Shown: positions 24,209-37,876, counted from the stretch's first letter. The stretch: DNA of 64,000 bases from Homarus americanus (GCF_018991925.1 NW_024737068.1:5922498-5986497); one strand, 5' to 3'. Notes: generated from the letters alone by a model not told the origin. Program-made: numbers and translations.

Positions 24209-25574
24209 CATGTAATGTCAATACGGATCAATAAACATTAACAGCCTCCTTGTTGAGTGATTAACCTGATGCTGTACAAGGTCAGAGTGCTTATGAAACA
24301 ATGACGCAAAGCTTATAAGAGAAGCAAAACATATAACTGGAGGGACTACTCGTTGAGATCTTGCCCAGAAAACGGAGACCTCAAGGGCGTTAAAAGTCAT
24401 CAGTGTTTACGTATCCTTAATATTACCTCAGAATGTACTTGTGACAACGCACTACCAACACGTGTACTAGAATATCAAAGATACTTGATTAGTTATTATC
24501 ATTTCTAGCTTGTCGACTTTTCCTTTCTCCTAAATTGAAAGACTACAAGTTTACCTAAAACATACAGAAAAATAGTCAACAGAGCATCTGCATCTGAATT
24601 ATGTCCAAGGAAACTACATTATTATAATAAGATTGACTATGTGACTAACAGATTCCTTACAAAGATGTGTTTAATGATACTGAAAATGTGATCAAGTCGA
24701 CATTTCTGATTTAAGTTTGTTTTAAGAAAGCATAGGCCACTTTTTTTTCCATTAAAGCAGAGGGGTATGTCCTCGCCACATGTTCTACATTCATGGTTAC
24801 TCGCTGTATGTTGTTGTTAGGTGGGCGATGTAAACTGCTAATGTTGGAGCAGAGAACTGTACAGTGTACATGCAGGAGGGCGATGAAAACATTAGAATTG
24901 CGTATGAGACCACTCAAAATGTAGAAGGGAAGATACAAATATTGAAACTGCTGGGGGGACACTGAATATGGATAGGAAGACAAAAACGTGCAAATTTTTA
25001 GGAAACAAAATACAGGAAGTTAAATAATTAGTGAACTTGGGGGGGGGGTGAACAAATGTTGAAAGTAGTGAGTGGTGTAAGACATTGACAATGTCACTGG
25101 GGAAACAAGGATTGAACAGGCAGGGAAGATACAAATACTGAAAATTTGTCATGGCTTGACTCTAGCCGAAAACTCAGTGGTGGGCAGGCTGAATTTACCA
25201 ATATTTATGTTGTGTTGGGGGAGACAGTGGAAAAAAGTGAGGCGGGTGGACATACGAATAGAAACATTAAAACAGCTGGAGGAGCTTTATTGGAGGCACA
25301 AGAGGGGAAGTTAAGGAAAAAACAAAGAGTGATTTCCATCACTACGTGGTTATGGTGCAGTTTTGAGGGTGGAACTGAAATGCTGCTCGGTCAGGCGGAG
25401 GCTGTCGTTACGGGGTATTACATGACATGTCTGAGGAGGAAGCTATAGGTCAAGGTGCCATTCTCAGATTCAAAGTTTGTTAACGACAGCCTTCCACTGC
25501 TGACATTTTCTTACTTATTTTCATTAATCTTACCAGAAGTTACATCTCCGAGGACTAGCTTTTAATTTATTTCA
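24207..25574. other. non-coding DNA, no gene seen
   Basis: AT-rich. It contains two loosely similar segments (24905-24955 and 25115-25145) that share GGGAAGATACAAATA(T/C)TGAAA. This is a small dispersed duplication, and nothing else is supportable. Confidence 0.5.
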
Positions 25575-25935
25575 TCAATTACTGTCTCCGCCTTCACCGT
25601 GGGGGTTTCTCGTTCCAGGGGCAATAGTGCAGCTGAGTAGAGGTCGGCTATCTCTAATTGCCTTGTTCATCTGGAAACAACTGTTACTGCCGTCTTTACA
25701 GCTTAACCCTAAACTCACATTCTCCACTTTTTTTTTACTAATTTTTGATAAGTTTTTGTTACATTTCTTGACTGTCTGCAATAAGAGCAATATCATCTTC
25801 ATACCGAACCTGTAAGATCATTTTACCGTTAACTTTTATTCCTTCATCGCTACTGACATCTTCTCTCATATATTACATAATACTGCAGACAGCACGCAGG
25901 CTTCTAACTACCTGCCTAATGCTAAGCACCAGTAA
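25575..25935 (-). pseudogene. decayed LINE reverse-transcriptase fragment (motif C region)
   Basis: On the minus strand, EGIKVNGKMI leads into VRYEDDIALIADSQE at about 25810-25770. This is the catalytic box of a LINE RT, with the usual YADD altered to YEDD. The following codons give QKLIKN and KSGECEFRVKL, the motif D region, interrupted by stops. Upstream (higher coordinates) a degraded motif B, the C-LSP-LFNIY type, is visible near 25905-25870. Stops after the catalytic box and a frameshift before it mark it as dead. The sequence style (GIKVNG, then ADDIALIADS, then KLI) matches the C-terminal RT pieces at 29745-30480 and 57603-57805, but the three do not overlap enough to prove one family. 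Confidence 0.75.
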
Positions 25936-28375
25936 TATATTTAGTTCCTGACACTTACCTATTTTTTTACTCCATCAATTATTTTCGAAATCCAATAAAC
26001 ATTATATAGTACAAATTTCTTGAAGCCTGTATAGTTCTTTCACTAACACGACTGAAACAAATGTTAATTTTCCAAGTTCCGATTTCTTTTCTTAATCTAT
26101 TCTGATCTAAAGATGAGCCATTGTTTATTTTACTTTTTCATTTTATTTAGAACAATGTTTATAAAATTTTGCCTGTGTGGCTTATTAAGTTAAATATCCT
26201 TAATTGGGTTCACTTTAAAGCTACTTTTTTAATTAGGTTACAATATAAGAAAAAAATGAGAAAAATTGCCCTGAATGTGGTTTAATTACGATAAAAACAG
26301 CATACAGCTTAGCCTTGATGTTTCTCAGACTTCCCATGGTAATCTTCTTGTTTGGTATATATAACAAAAACTTGAAAGAATGCAATTAGAGAGAGAGAGA
26401 ATGGAGCTGCTGACAACCAAAATTTATTATGAACTGTTGATCTTCAGGCATATCAAATAAATCTTTATAAAAGTGACAGTTTTAAAAAAGTGACGCAGAA
26501 TTTATGTATTGACAGCTTAGAGAAATATGAGAGCCACTGGATGTTAGTGAAACTTGTTCCTCGTGAAAAATTAAGATATTCTATAAGAACGGAGATTTAA
26601 GCTTACGTATCTGTGCGGCATCAAGTTTATCTAAAAGTAAATTTTTCTTGTTGCCAACTTTAGATGTATTTAAAAAATACTTTTTGAACAATTGGAAAAA
26701 TTAGGTTCGTTCAAATATGAACACAAATCCGTACATAACTGGAAGTGGCCCAGAAGGAGCAGTCTTGCGAGTACAGCACAATGTAGCCTTTTATGTACAA
26801 TACACATGGGACGACGTGGCCGACACCGCACTCGGTCACCTTCAATTTTGTCAACCGTAAAAAATGAAATATCATCGACCCTTAAGACATTATATAATTT
26901 CGATACATTTAATAGTAACTTTAGCCTTTGTCTTAAACCTTCAATGCGACTCATTCCATGTTGTGATTTTTAGCCTGTTACCTTGTTGGTCAATCTGTTG
27001 CTTCTGTCACCTCAAATTTTCGTCAGTGATGTTCTAATCTGGTTCATAGGATTATCTCCATGAACCAGTCTTATTTATTTACACTTGCTATAATTATGCT
27101 CCGTAAGTGAAAACAGTTTTTAATGATGGTGAGACACAGTTCAGGACCACCCTGGATCACTCTAACTCTCTGTTGTTGGCCACATAAAGAGGATTTATTA
27201 TATTCTGTATTGAAACAAGTCGCCATTACTGCTAGCCTGATGATGCACAGAATTATATTCATGATGGATATCTAAAATCACTTGCAATGGTGTTATGTGA
27301 TTTTCTCGCGATGTCATCATTGTTCTTCACAGTTTAATTGTTTCCGCTGTGTTAATGAAGACCCAAAGAAATTATAAATGAACAGCCAGGCTTTACCAGT
27401 GCCTGTGATATCAACTTCTTAATTAACTACTCCTGCACTACATTTTAATTAGTGCATTACTCACTTTGCTGCATTTTACGAACCACTCCAACAGTAACAT
27501 AGTCTCATAGTCAGTCGTTTTCCGAGAAGCACTTATCTGTGACTCTAGTGTGCTACTGTCCCTCACCTGAGTGTCGGCTGCCAGAGTGCCAAACTTAGTT
27601 CTCTAGATTTCCGCGTAATCTTCACAGGTGTGTTACGGTGACTAAAGGCTTTTAACTACAGTTTTCCAATTGAAATAAAACAGGTGTGCTGTGGTATGGT
27701 AGTATATAGAATGACAAGTTTTTTGGTGCTTTATTGCCACAGGTGTACGGTGGAAAGATAAACCCACTGATTACAGGATGTCCCCCTCACTAAATTTTTG
27801 AGCAGTTGCATGCTTAAAAGTGGAGGTCGTAAAGCCACTGGACGGATCCGACGTTCTTGTGTGTCAGTCTGCTGCCGGCTTGTGGTGGCTGGCCTCGTCC
27901 ATCTCCTACACGAGGTCGTCAGGAACATTTAATAGGTTTTCCTTGACGGCAGGAGCCCGGGTACTGCAACACGACACAGGTTCTCCCTCCACCACGAACT
28001 TTAATACTGTCACTCTCCAACATTCTAGTTAAGCATTTAACCGGACTTTTTCTCTTCTTTATCAGTGTACAAAATTAGATGCTTTAGTTTTAAGTGTTTC
28101 ATGGACAAACTACTGTAATCAGAAACTTTCGTATAAAAGTAACTAACATGTCTCTAAATATTGGTTAATTTTTATATTTTTTATAGAAACAACGCTGACG
28201 GAGTTGATATTACTGATGCCATGTTTCAGTGTTGCCGTTTCCTTGGTGTTTATTTCGATAACATAATAACTTTTTTCTTATAATACACTCCATTGTCACA
28301 GCCATACCCATGATGACCGACATAGACTCAGGCACTGTCGTGGTGGTAACACTTAGTGGCTCTAACAATAGAGCT
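25936..28375. other. non-coding DNA, no gene seen
   Basis: AT-rich sequence with short chance-length open frames only. A short GA run lies near 26389. Confidence 0.5.
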
Positions 28376-28593
28376 GATCAGGTAACAGTGCTAACCGGTC
28401 CTGGCCCAGGTTTGCTGAAGCTCCATTGATGGCTAGTGCTCACACAGTAGCCGCCGAAGCGACAGTGCCAATTGGTGCCAGCAAAGGATCTGCGGAGGCG
28501 GCAGCACTGCCCCGAAACGGTGCGAGAGTGCCTTTAGTGACACCAAGTGCTAAGCCTTGGGGAGAGGCGTCCCGTCAAAGGCATTTCCCCTAA
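28376..28593 (+). other. GC-rich open segment, unrecognised
   Basis: A 72-codon frame is open from a stop near 28370 to TAA at 28591, with an internal ATG at 28429. Its translation is Ala-rich (MASAHTVAAEATVPIG at the ATG). The surrounding 28280-28700 is noticeably richer in GC than the neighbourhood, which in this window otherwise marks mobile elements. No domain is recognised. It could be a remnant of a transposon gag-like ORF or simply a compositional island. Confidence 0.25.
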
Positions 28594-28914
28594 GGCTGTT
28601 CTTTCTTATCTACGAATCCTGGTGGGGTGCTCACTACCGGCAGTCCGGCTGAAGGATGTAGTAAAAGAATGTGCGATGATGTGGACGTGAGCACATACAA
28701 TGACGAGGTTAAAGACAGGAATCTGGTAGACCACATGGAGTGGTGAGTTAAGAAAATGGCGTGTTTGTCACTAGGGAAAACGGGGTGCTGAAGTTCCCGC
28801 TCCTTCACTTTAGTAAATTGACTGTTCCACACTTGGTCGCCTTGACAAAGGACACCGAATATCTATCTACTCCAAACAGTAATGCTCATACTACAGATGG
28901 CTACACGTTTCGTG

Positions 28915-29041
<127 letters not shown>

Positions 29042-29513
29042 AGCAATTCCATCTGCTTGTCCATAATGATGAAGAACTTGACAATTTCGATTCTGCAAAA
29101 TTGTCTTCATTCATTCATTCGTTCATTCATTCATCGTTTGTGTAATAAGACCAGGGTCCCTCCTTATTCCCCATCATATTCGTATTCTTCCTCTCAAACT
29201 ACTATTACCAATAATAATATTTATACATTCGTTATCGCTACTACAACAACTGCTACTACTAATCCCTTTACTACTGGTACTTCAATAACAATTGAACAAT
29301 GTTTTCTTTGTTATTTAATTTTCTTCTAAAGATAGAAAAATAAATATAAATGCCACACTTGCAGTATAAGACGGAAGGCAGCAAATAGTGGTAATTGTCT
29401 TCACAGAAACAGCAGACTTGTGCTCGTATCATTTCTGCTGCTGATATTAGAAATTCCTTTGCTTAAAACTATTCATTAAAATACTGTATATGTTGCCAAG
29501 TTTTATTTTGTCT

Positions 29514-29518
<5 letters not shown>

Positions 29519-29568
<50 letters not shown>
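29519..29568. repeat. (CA)n microsatellite
   Basis: About 25 pure CA units. Confidence 0.95.
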
Positions 29569-29570
<2 letters not shown>

Positions 29571-29744
29571 TTAAATTATAATTCAAGAAAGACAGAGTAG
29601 TAGCGCCACCACAATATTTATCTGGAGGGTAAACAAACAGGGGTCAGATGTGCACAACCAAACCACAAATTTCGTATCGTTTCAGTTTCCTTTACTCTCT
29701 TTTATTGTGCTATACAAGAACTCTATTGGTCGACTCTGTAATGG

Positions 29745-30480
29745 AGATCCTCAGTCAGTAATGATTGGAAGGGTGGAACTGAATACAATAAGAACATCTG
29801 TTGTCAGTAATTTTTATTTCGTTTGCATTATACGTGTTGGTAATGAAGGTTGAAACAATGGAAACAGGAAAAGGAAAAGTAGTCGGAATAGAGAGACGGA
29901 GGCTGAATGATGTTCGAATGTAGATGAACAAAAGGAGAGAACACTACAGAGGATCATTAACAGTCTAAATATGAAGGATAACACGAACCATATCAAGATT
30001 AGTGTTAGAAAGACAAAAATTATGAAAATATCTAACAAAATGAGTTGTGAGAATATGAGGACATTGACTGATGGACAAATCGTGAAGAAAATGACACAAA
30101 GTTAAGGTCTTGTGAGATATATTGGATGATACGGAAGTGAAGCCTTAACTCTTACTTTGAAACACTTTGAAGCCTTTGGGATGTGTGTTTGGAGGAGACT
30201 GGAGGTGATTATTTACATGGACAGGATGACAAACGAAATTAATAAAGAAAACGAAGATGAAACAACGATGCTTTCTAGTGTTATAACGAGAAGAAAACAG
30301 AACAGGAGGAGAGAGGGCTGTCACGGAACTTATGGGATGTCACGGAGGGAGGAATGGATGACCAGCGGCTGCGAGGAAGACTGAGGATTAAGTTGTGAGA
30401 TAAATTGAAGTTTTGACGGACATAGATAGTGTTGAAGAAGACAAAGAGTAAATGTGAGGGAAAATTCGGATGGCACAACC
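29745..30480 (+). pseudogene. decayed LINE RT C-terminal fragment with internal deletion
   Basis: In one frame, 29926-30105 reads TLQRIINSLNMK, then ISVRKTKIMKISNK and TLTDGQIVKK. These correspond to the post-catalytic motif D region and the following strand of a LINE RT. After a stop at 30103, the same frame from about 30140 reads GSEALTL, HFEAFGMCVWRRLE, YMDRMTNE and SSVITRRKQNR. This is the conserved C-terminal region in which a YGSE..W, EAF.MW.WRRM, D..TNEE and I..R...WIGH pattern is usual. Roughly 60-80 residues normally lie between the two blocks and are missing, so there has been an internal deletion, plus at least two stops. The left boundary is approximate. It was part of an RNA-dependent DNA polymerase of a LINE whose clade I cannot fix. 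Confidence 0.75.
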
Positions 30481-30652
30481 AACTGATGATGATGGTTGAT
30501 GATGATGATATTGATGATGATAGCAGTAATAATAATGATAATAATAATAATATGTTAGTAGCAGTAATAATAATACTAGTAATAATGATAATAATGAACT
30601 ATTTATTGAACAAATATAGCAGGCTTAAGATAAAAATATACAAAAGCCGTAA

Positions 30653-30655
<3 letters not shown>
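30481..30655 (-). mobile_element. (GAT)n/(AAT)n tract and LINE 3'-tail remnant
   Basis: GAT and AAT trinucleotide repeats (30486-30595) are followed by a segment reading TATTTATTGAAC, then AGCAGGC-TTAAGAT-AAAAATATACA. This aligns with the antisense 3' end of the LINE at 15394 (GGTTTATTGAAAAAG, GCAGCC, AGGCTGAAAATATACAG). It is the most diverged of the four copies of this tail in the window. As in the others, trinucleotide repeat lies at the element's 3' side. Here the (GT)n is on the inner side. Confidence 0.5.
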
Positions 30656-30743
<88 letters not shown>

Positions 30744-30764
30744 TGTGTGTGTGTGTGTGTGTGT
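30656..30764. repeat. (GT)n microsatellite
   Basis: About 54 GT units with one TCT interruption near 30743. Confidence 0.96.
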
Positions 30765-33700
30765 GATTGCTCTACCCTTTTATTTATTTTATAAGTAAAA
30801 ATACATATGCACATGAAACACTTTTTTTCAATTAATGTGTTGTAATCGCACACCTATACCTGTAACCCACAATACTCCGGCAGGTGTAAATGGAGAACAA
30901 TATTTCTCTAAAACAAGAATATCTACGACATATTATCTATATGTTTAATGATCGTTGATGGACAAAAGGGTGGTGACGAAACTCTCATTAGACGTGTCAA
31001 AATCGTGTTTGGTGGGAATTTGTGATAAATGACAAGCAATGGGACGTTTTGTTTGGGGAATATTAAGAAACACGAGGAGGAATGGAAGCATAGAGAATGG
31101 GGAAGATGTTGAGAAGAGGGAGGAAGCCGGAGTTAAGAGAAAGAGTAAAATACTACACGTTAGGTAAAGAAATATGACGAAGGAACATTATAAAATAAGG
31201 ATAAAGAAAAATAAGTAAATGGGACGTAAAACAGCAAATAATATATATAAAAAAAGAGAGAAAATAAACAGCTCAAGATTAAAAAAGAAAGAGAACTAAT
31301 AAAATGTGAATAATATTTTAGATAGAGAAGAAACAACAAAGAAATATAGATGTAAAATAAATTATAGCGCACAGAATGGTCATGTTGTTACTGGCATGTC
31401 ATTCTGACCATTACAATCACCACTAGTCACAACGGGAGGGAGAATATTGCAGACTCAGTCATTAACAAAAATTTCTTACATGCCCGTTTGAAACTGTACC
31501 AAACCCAAATGAGATACTACATTGCTAGTTATTTTTAAAGACCATCAAACACATCCCCTTGACGAGCATTCGAGGTTGTTCGTATGGAATTTTCCTAACT
31601 GTATGGTATTGTGTTTATGTTGTGTATTTTCCTGTTCTGAGTATGACGTGATTTCACCCAAGTTTCCAAATCCCATTACTGCTTGTACTGACTTACTGAA
31701 GCCTGTAAGCCCAGTGAACATTTATACTGTTATCAAAAAATTCAGTGGAATCTACTTCACATAAGCAAGGCGAACAAGACGAACGAATATGCCACAACTC
31801 GTAGCTGAGCGAGCCATTCAGCCAGGCTTAGTCGGCCATGTAAATCGCGGTTGAATTTTAACCCTAAAGAACGTGTTACTTTTTTCCTATGGGGCGTTTA
31901 AATTTACCATAGAAACTTGACATTTTCCGAATTGGAGTTTTAGAAAAATCGTAGAGAGCAACTAACAATGCTATAGTATATTTTATATTAGTCTTTGAAA
32001 GGACAGATAAGTAGGTCAAGCTATATTTAGGTGGTTCGTCTTGCCTGCTTCAAAAAAGTGTACAATACCGCAGCCGGCATGATAGGAATAAACCGTGATA
32101 CTGATCTTTATACAGCATTTACCACCAACCTGCAGTACACGCGTTGGCGGGCGGAGGGCTCAGTGGCGTGCAGGCCTTTCAACGGCAGTCTTTATGTTAC
32201 GACGCTTCAAGAGGAGGAGGAGCAGACGTTAGATGCTGCACATGACCAGTCAATAACAGCTGCCGCGTGACCTGCAGCTGTAATGCTCTACTCTGACCGC
32301 GAGACGACGCCTGCATGAGTACAATGTCTACTGAAAGGTGCCAGTAATTAAGGACTGACATGCTCCAGTACACAAGGGGGCTCAGTTGGGATATGCACTA
32401 TAGCTCCTTGTCTTCGATACTGACTACTGGAGAACAGTAATATTTGTGGAGGAGAAGTTATTCTCGCCTATAGGAACCTGATAGCACCAAATATCTGCAG
32501 CAACACATCCAAGAGAGATGGATGTGGGCATATGGCCGCGAGAACCTGTAAACATTGGCATGCGGCAAACATGTGAAGACGACGTGAAAATCCTAAATTG
32601 AATATTACATTAGTCTGTGGCTCCAGATACAGTAATATTAATAATATAGAAAATCTGTGTGGTATCACCTGTCGGGAGTAAGCAGAACGTGGCTGCTAGG
32701 TAACTGAAACAAAGAGACGTGAAGCGTACCACCTAAGGGTATATGAAGGATGTTCGGCTCTTGTTTCGAATATAAAAACCAGAGGTCATCCATACTCTGA
32801 TACAGTAGTTTGGAGTTTAATTAGTGTAAAGGAAATTTTTTATCGTGACTGTACAGCTAAAGACACTGATTGCAAAACGACGTCAGAATGAATTGTCTGG
32901 AACGAACCTCCGATATAGATGGAAAAGATATATGTAAGAGCTTTGTTGTGAGAATGAAAAGATATAGTACTGTTGCCCTGTTGGGGAAGATTGAAGAAAA
33001 TAGTGCAGGGAAGATATATTTCTAAACTGAGTGTGATGGATATAGAGTTTGGAAAGATCAATATGCAATAAAAGTTTGAGTGCCTGAGGGAGCTGTCTCA
33101 AAGTGGAGGTATCAGAGTGATATAGTATGGCAGTATTTCATCTGGGTCAGTATGTAAGAAAGAAAAAGTGTGGTCGTGTATATATATTTTTTCTCATCAC
33201 AAAGGGCAAGGGGGAAGGGGTGGTCCTGTCGCTAAAAATTGCTTATTCCAAAACTACATACTGTAATAATAAGTATTTGAAAATTAAATTATGTCAGAGT
33301 ACAGTAGTGACTTCTTAAATGTCTATATGTTTCAGTCTCAACCAAATAATAAAATTATTGAAGATTTAACAGACAAAAACCCACTGCATTTCGTAAATCA
33401 GTGTAAGTGTAAGATTTTTTTTTTACTATCTAATACGTTTTCATCTTATAGTTATGGTGCTGAAGATCGAAACTTGGTGTATATTTCTGGGAATCTTGAC
33501 TATCATGCTTAAAACGATTAGATTACCCTTTGTATACAACACATAAATAGAATACATTACACAATATCTGTCTGCTTGGTGCAGATATTTCCAATAAAGT
33601 ATTTCATGCTTTTTACCAGACTAATTACTTTTTGCACGTTTTTAATTACTTATAACAATTAAGACCTTTATCGATAAAAATAAGACAAAAAATTAAGGTA

Positions 33701-34420
33701 GCATAAACGAATGGAAAAGTAAGATCTGAGTAACTAGAAAAATAATAAAAGCATTTCATTGCACAGGAGGGAGGACCCCGGAGACCCCGTGCAGTCTAAG
33801 GGAGACGTTAGAGGGAAGGTGTGCTATGTCCCGAATTAGATGTCTTAATATTTTCATCATATCATCTTGCTCCAGTTTTTCCTTTAAAGTTATTATTATA
33901 TTATTCGTTATGTAATGATGTAATGATGTATTTTATAAGGAAGAGACCTCACCAGACCAGTGGAGATCATAGTTCATATATCTACATTCACAATGCTTAA
34001 TGCTTACAATTCTCTGCTCACAACACAAAAAGACCAGATACACTGAACACAGGACTAGTTAGGACCGAGTCTCTTTAATTAGCTACTCGTTGTGTTCCAA
34101 CTCTGATATAGGTTTCACAAGTCTCCTGCCACGGTTTCTTTTTTCCGACTACGATTGATGTTGTGATATCGCTTTCCGATCTCCGGCGTCAGATGAAAAG
34201 GTGGTCATTATGGCTAAGCACACACTCGCTCTCCCTAATCTCACCGGGTGTCAAACCACACAAACGCTGATAAAGAAAATAAAAATAAAGAAAGGAAAAT
34301 TATTTCTGCCACTGGAAAACAATAACTTTCCGGTGTAAGTAAAAATAGCTCCCAGAAAAACAGGTCTGATATTTACACCTGATGTGTAGCTCTATAGAAT
34401 CACAGTCATATTGAAGCTCC
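30765..34420. other. non-coding DNA, no gene seen
   Basis: AT-rich. 31080-31340 is purine-rich on the plus strand. No open frame exceeds chance length and no motif is recognised. Confidence 0.5.
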
Positions 34421-34906
34421 TGTGGTGGTCACTGTTGGTTCTGTGGTCGTGTGGTGGTCACTGTTGGTTCTGTGGTCGTGTGGTGGTCACTGTTGGTTCT
34501 GTGGTCGTGTGGTGGTCACTGTTGCTTCTGTGGTCGTGTGGTGGTCACTGTTGGTTCTGTGGTCGTGTGGTGGTCACTGTTGGTTCTGTGGTCGTGTGGT
34601 GGTCACTGTTGGTTCTGTAGTCGTCTGGTGGTCACTGTTGGTTCTGTGGTCGTGTGGTGGTCACTGTTGGTTCTGTGGTCGTGTGGTGGTCACTGTTGGT
34701 TCTGTGGTCGTGTGGTGGTCACTGTTGGTTCTGTAGTCGTGTGGTGGTCACTGTTGGTTCTGTGGTCGTGTGGTGGTCACTGTTGGTTCTGTAGTCGTCT
34801 GGTGGTCACTGTTGGTTCTGTGGCCGTGTGGTGGTCACTGTTGGTTCTGTGGTCGTGTGGTGGTCACTGTTGGTTCTGTAGTCGTCTGGTGGTCACTGTT
34901 GCTTCT
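34421..34906. repeat. 29-bp minisatellite, about 17 copies
   Basis: The unit is GTGGTGGTCACTGTTGGTTC followed by TGTGGTCGT, and it is highly homogeneous. Because 29 is not a multiple of 3, the translation cycles through all frames with an 87-bp period. That creates long open frames in all three plus frames (up to 163 codons), which I regard as artefacts. Variant units with TAGTCGTCTGG recur at about 34617, 34791 and 34877, 174 and 87 bp apart. This suggests amplification in blocks of three or six units. A GCTTC variant marks one unit near 34523 and the last unit near 34900. Confidence 0.95.
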
Positions 34907-37874
34907 ATGCTCATGCTCAGGTCACGTAAAATGGGCAATTAGAGACGCCTGACAAGCATGACCTGGCGTGGCCTGTATGAGTGAGGAAAAGACCGCTGTA
35001 TAAGGGAGAGTAGTCCAGCTCTTAAATAGTGAGAGAAGTGAGATACAAACTCAGCCAAACACCCGGAATATCCTCACCTAACGTCAGGTTGCATTAGTTG
35101 AATACATATTAAATTATGCAGTTAGACGCATCCATGAATATATATGTCTGTGTTAATATATTATGGGTGAATAATTATAGTAATATATAAACCAGTCGCA
35201 GACAAAACTAATACAAACAAAAATAAATAAATAAATACAAGTATATTAGGAATAGCATAACAAACATGTTGGCCGAGAGATGAAACAGGTGGTAATGTAA
35301 AGTAAATACATAAATGATAAAGTTGATATAAGACTCAGTAAACACTTCTAGAGTATTGTCATCATACATTACTCAAGACATTCCTTTACCCATTATGCTT
35401 AGAATCGTGAAGATGCTCTCAGGGTGAACGAGAAAGCAAGTAAATTGAATTGCGTTGAAAAAATGTGAGGAAGTCAAAGGGCAAAGAGACTCCCCGAGGA
35501 CAACTGAAACTAATTACTTAGCTGGAGTAAAATTTTGATCAACCAATTTCTTGCCTCAAAGGTGTGCCAAGCTTTTCTTATTTCTGGATTGTGTGTTGGC
35601 CTCCGTCTTGCCAGTTCTCTACTCCTTTCTATGTATACTTCCTCCTCTCTGTCTCTATAGTTCTTATCCAATAACTGGTATTCCACTATCTATCAGGCTG
35701 ACTCATATGTGTATAGTTCTTTGTCACTTGACCTTTGCAGAGTTTCTCCAGTCACCTCAACTCACCTCACAAAAACTCCTATTCTGGTCACCCTTCATAT
35801 TTTTGTTCTCACTTTCCTCGATCTAGGTTCTCACTTTATATTCGCTTCTGTTTGTCTGTCCCACATTGAGAGTCTCCGTCTTACCCCCAGTAAATACAGT
35901 GGCCGTAATGATTATTTACCTCCTGGCATTCACAACCACCTCGCAATTTTGCTTTCTGATGTCGGCAGTTTCTGAAGAAAAATTATTACACTTCATATAT
36001 TAAAATAAGTGATGCTTTTTATTAGATCTTTCAATAGTTACTTTATAAATATTTAGCCATTTAAAAGGTATAATGCAGCAGGAGGTACTATTTACACGAA
36101 TGTAAAACTTTAATATTTATATAGAATATTACGCTTGTATAATGCTTTGTACCTGTCCATTATTTGTCGTGAATAATTTAGTTAGTACAGGATAACATCT
36201 ATCAGTTCATTTAATTAATATTGTGCATTGTTTTACTCCTTGTTTAGTGGTCATAATAATTCGTCTCTTATACTTAGAGGCAAAAATATATATCCCTCTT
36301 CTTAATCTAATACTCGACAGCATCTGAGTTTTATGCATTAAGGGAGGAGAGTTTATCTACCTTACCTTAATAACACTAGACATCTTTATATTTTACTTTA
36401 ACGCATCTCTCACTTTAAACGAGTAGGTGACTGGCAGCATTTTACTTTATTTACCACTTTATTATTATACTTCTCGCTGTACTTCTCTAAGACGCACACA
36501 AAGGCTGGTGAATCTTGTGAGCATCTTGAGGTGGTTCATTTATCTTGGCCGGGTAACATCTCCCCCTCAGAGAGCACTTGAGGCGGCCGGGTAATAATTT
36601 AGGTGTCATGATACTTTGACTGATGTACCGTCATACTTCACGTTATATGAATGCCTTGTATTACGACGTGATAAACGCTCCTGTGCTGTAGCCATTAATA
36701 ATAACGTATATTCAATAAGTGTCAGTTTTCAGAATTAAATCCAGGGTTAGAATAATGTTTACTTCTATCACTAGCAAGTCTACGGACTTGGCGCACCCGC
36801 ATTCAACTACTAAGGGTCAAAGATTCTTTTTTTTTTTAATTTTCTTATTAAGATCTCTGATAATTTTTCAAACCGGTTTAGTATTTAGCAAAACGAAATT
36901 ATCACAAGTTACACGGAATATGTAAGTCGATAGAATTTATGATAAATCTGACTGGTAGACAGTGAGGGGTGAGGTGAGGGGGTGGAGTTACAACAAGGTG
37001 TACTGTAGCGCCTCGTGTACTGTACATCATCAAAGGTAATGTTAAGGCAGAGTAGTAATGGTTCAGTGAGACTGTTGATGACAAGAATTTCAAACAAGTA
37101 ACTAGTCTGGTGGTTAAGTGGAAATAAATAAATAAATTAACGCAAAAAACTTGTCATGTAAATATAACATATCTTTCAGCCATAAAACTTAAGATACAAA
37201 AAAAAGATATAATTAAAATAGTCTTTTGTGCACGATGCTCGTAATTATTTCTACTCGAGCAGTTACTCAGTATCCCTGGAGGACGAGGAATAATAAAGCC
37301 AAGTCAAGAGAACTAGACTGGAAATTCAGGAAACACATTCTGATAATATAATGTTGCTTGAATTTGTTCCCAGCTAGCAGGGAACAGCAAGAACTTACCT
37401 TTAGTGTCTATAAGATGATTTTAGTTTGCACCCTTGACCGGGTCTCAAGTAAAAGTTTAATTTAGGGACCTCATCATGGTATGGATGATACAATTTGTTA
37501 CTTGTTACGGAAGTATCCCACCTTTGAGTCATGTCTTTCAGTATTCTAACTACAGTACTACCGTGTAATATTGACATAAGTTTAATCGATAACAAGGGTA
37601 AATAGGCTTCTCTTAATTTCATTATCATATACAGAAACCATAAACAATTCACTTACACAAATTGACTTCTTTATGATGATACACAATCTATATATTAATT
37701 CTCCTAGAAATTACTTATCATTAAATTTCTTGAGAAGCAGATAGGATGCCACTAATGATCTCACAAACTTGGGGTTGAATGCATTTTTTTCTCCGAACGT
37801 GATATTCATTTTTTTTTTACTTGACTTCTGTGCACCCCCCCCCCTCACCCTAACACTTATTTTCACCGTGTCTT

Positions 37875-37876
<2 letters not shown>
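34907..37876. other. non-coding DNA, no gene seen
   Basis: AT-rich. 35550-35975 is pyrimidine-biased and gives two overlapping open frames of about 90 codons that resemble nothing known to me. Both are of marginal length. Confidence 0.45.

Noticed and set aside
34411..34952. Plus-strand frames up to 163 codons with a VVTVGSVVVWW-type repeat
   Set aside because: Open in all three frames because the 29-bp unit lacks stops. There is no unique sequence or signal around it.
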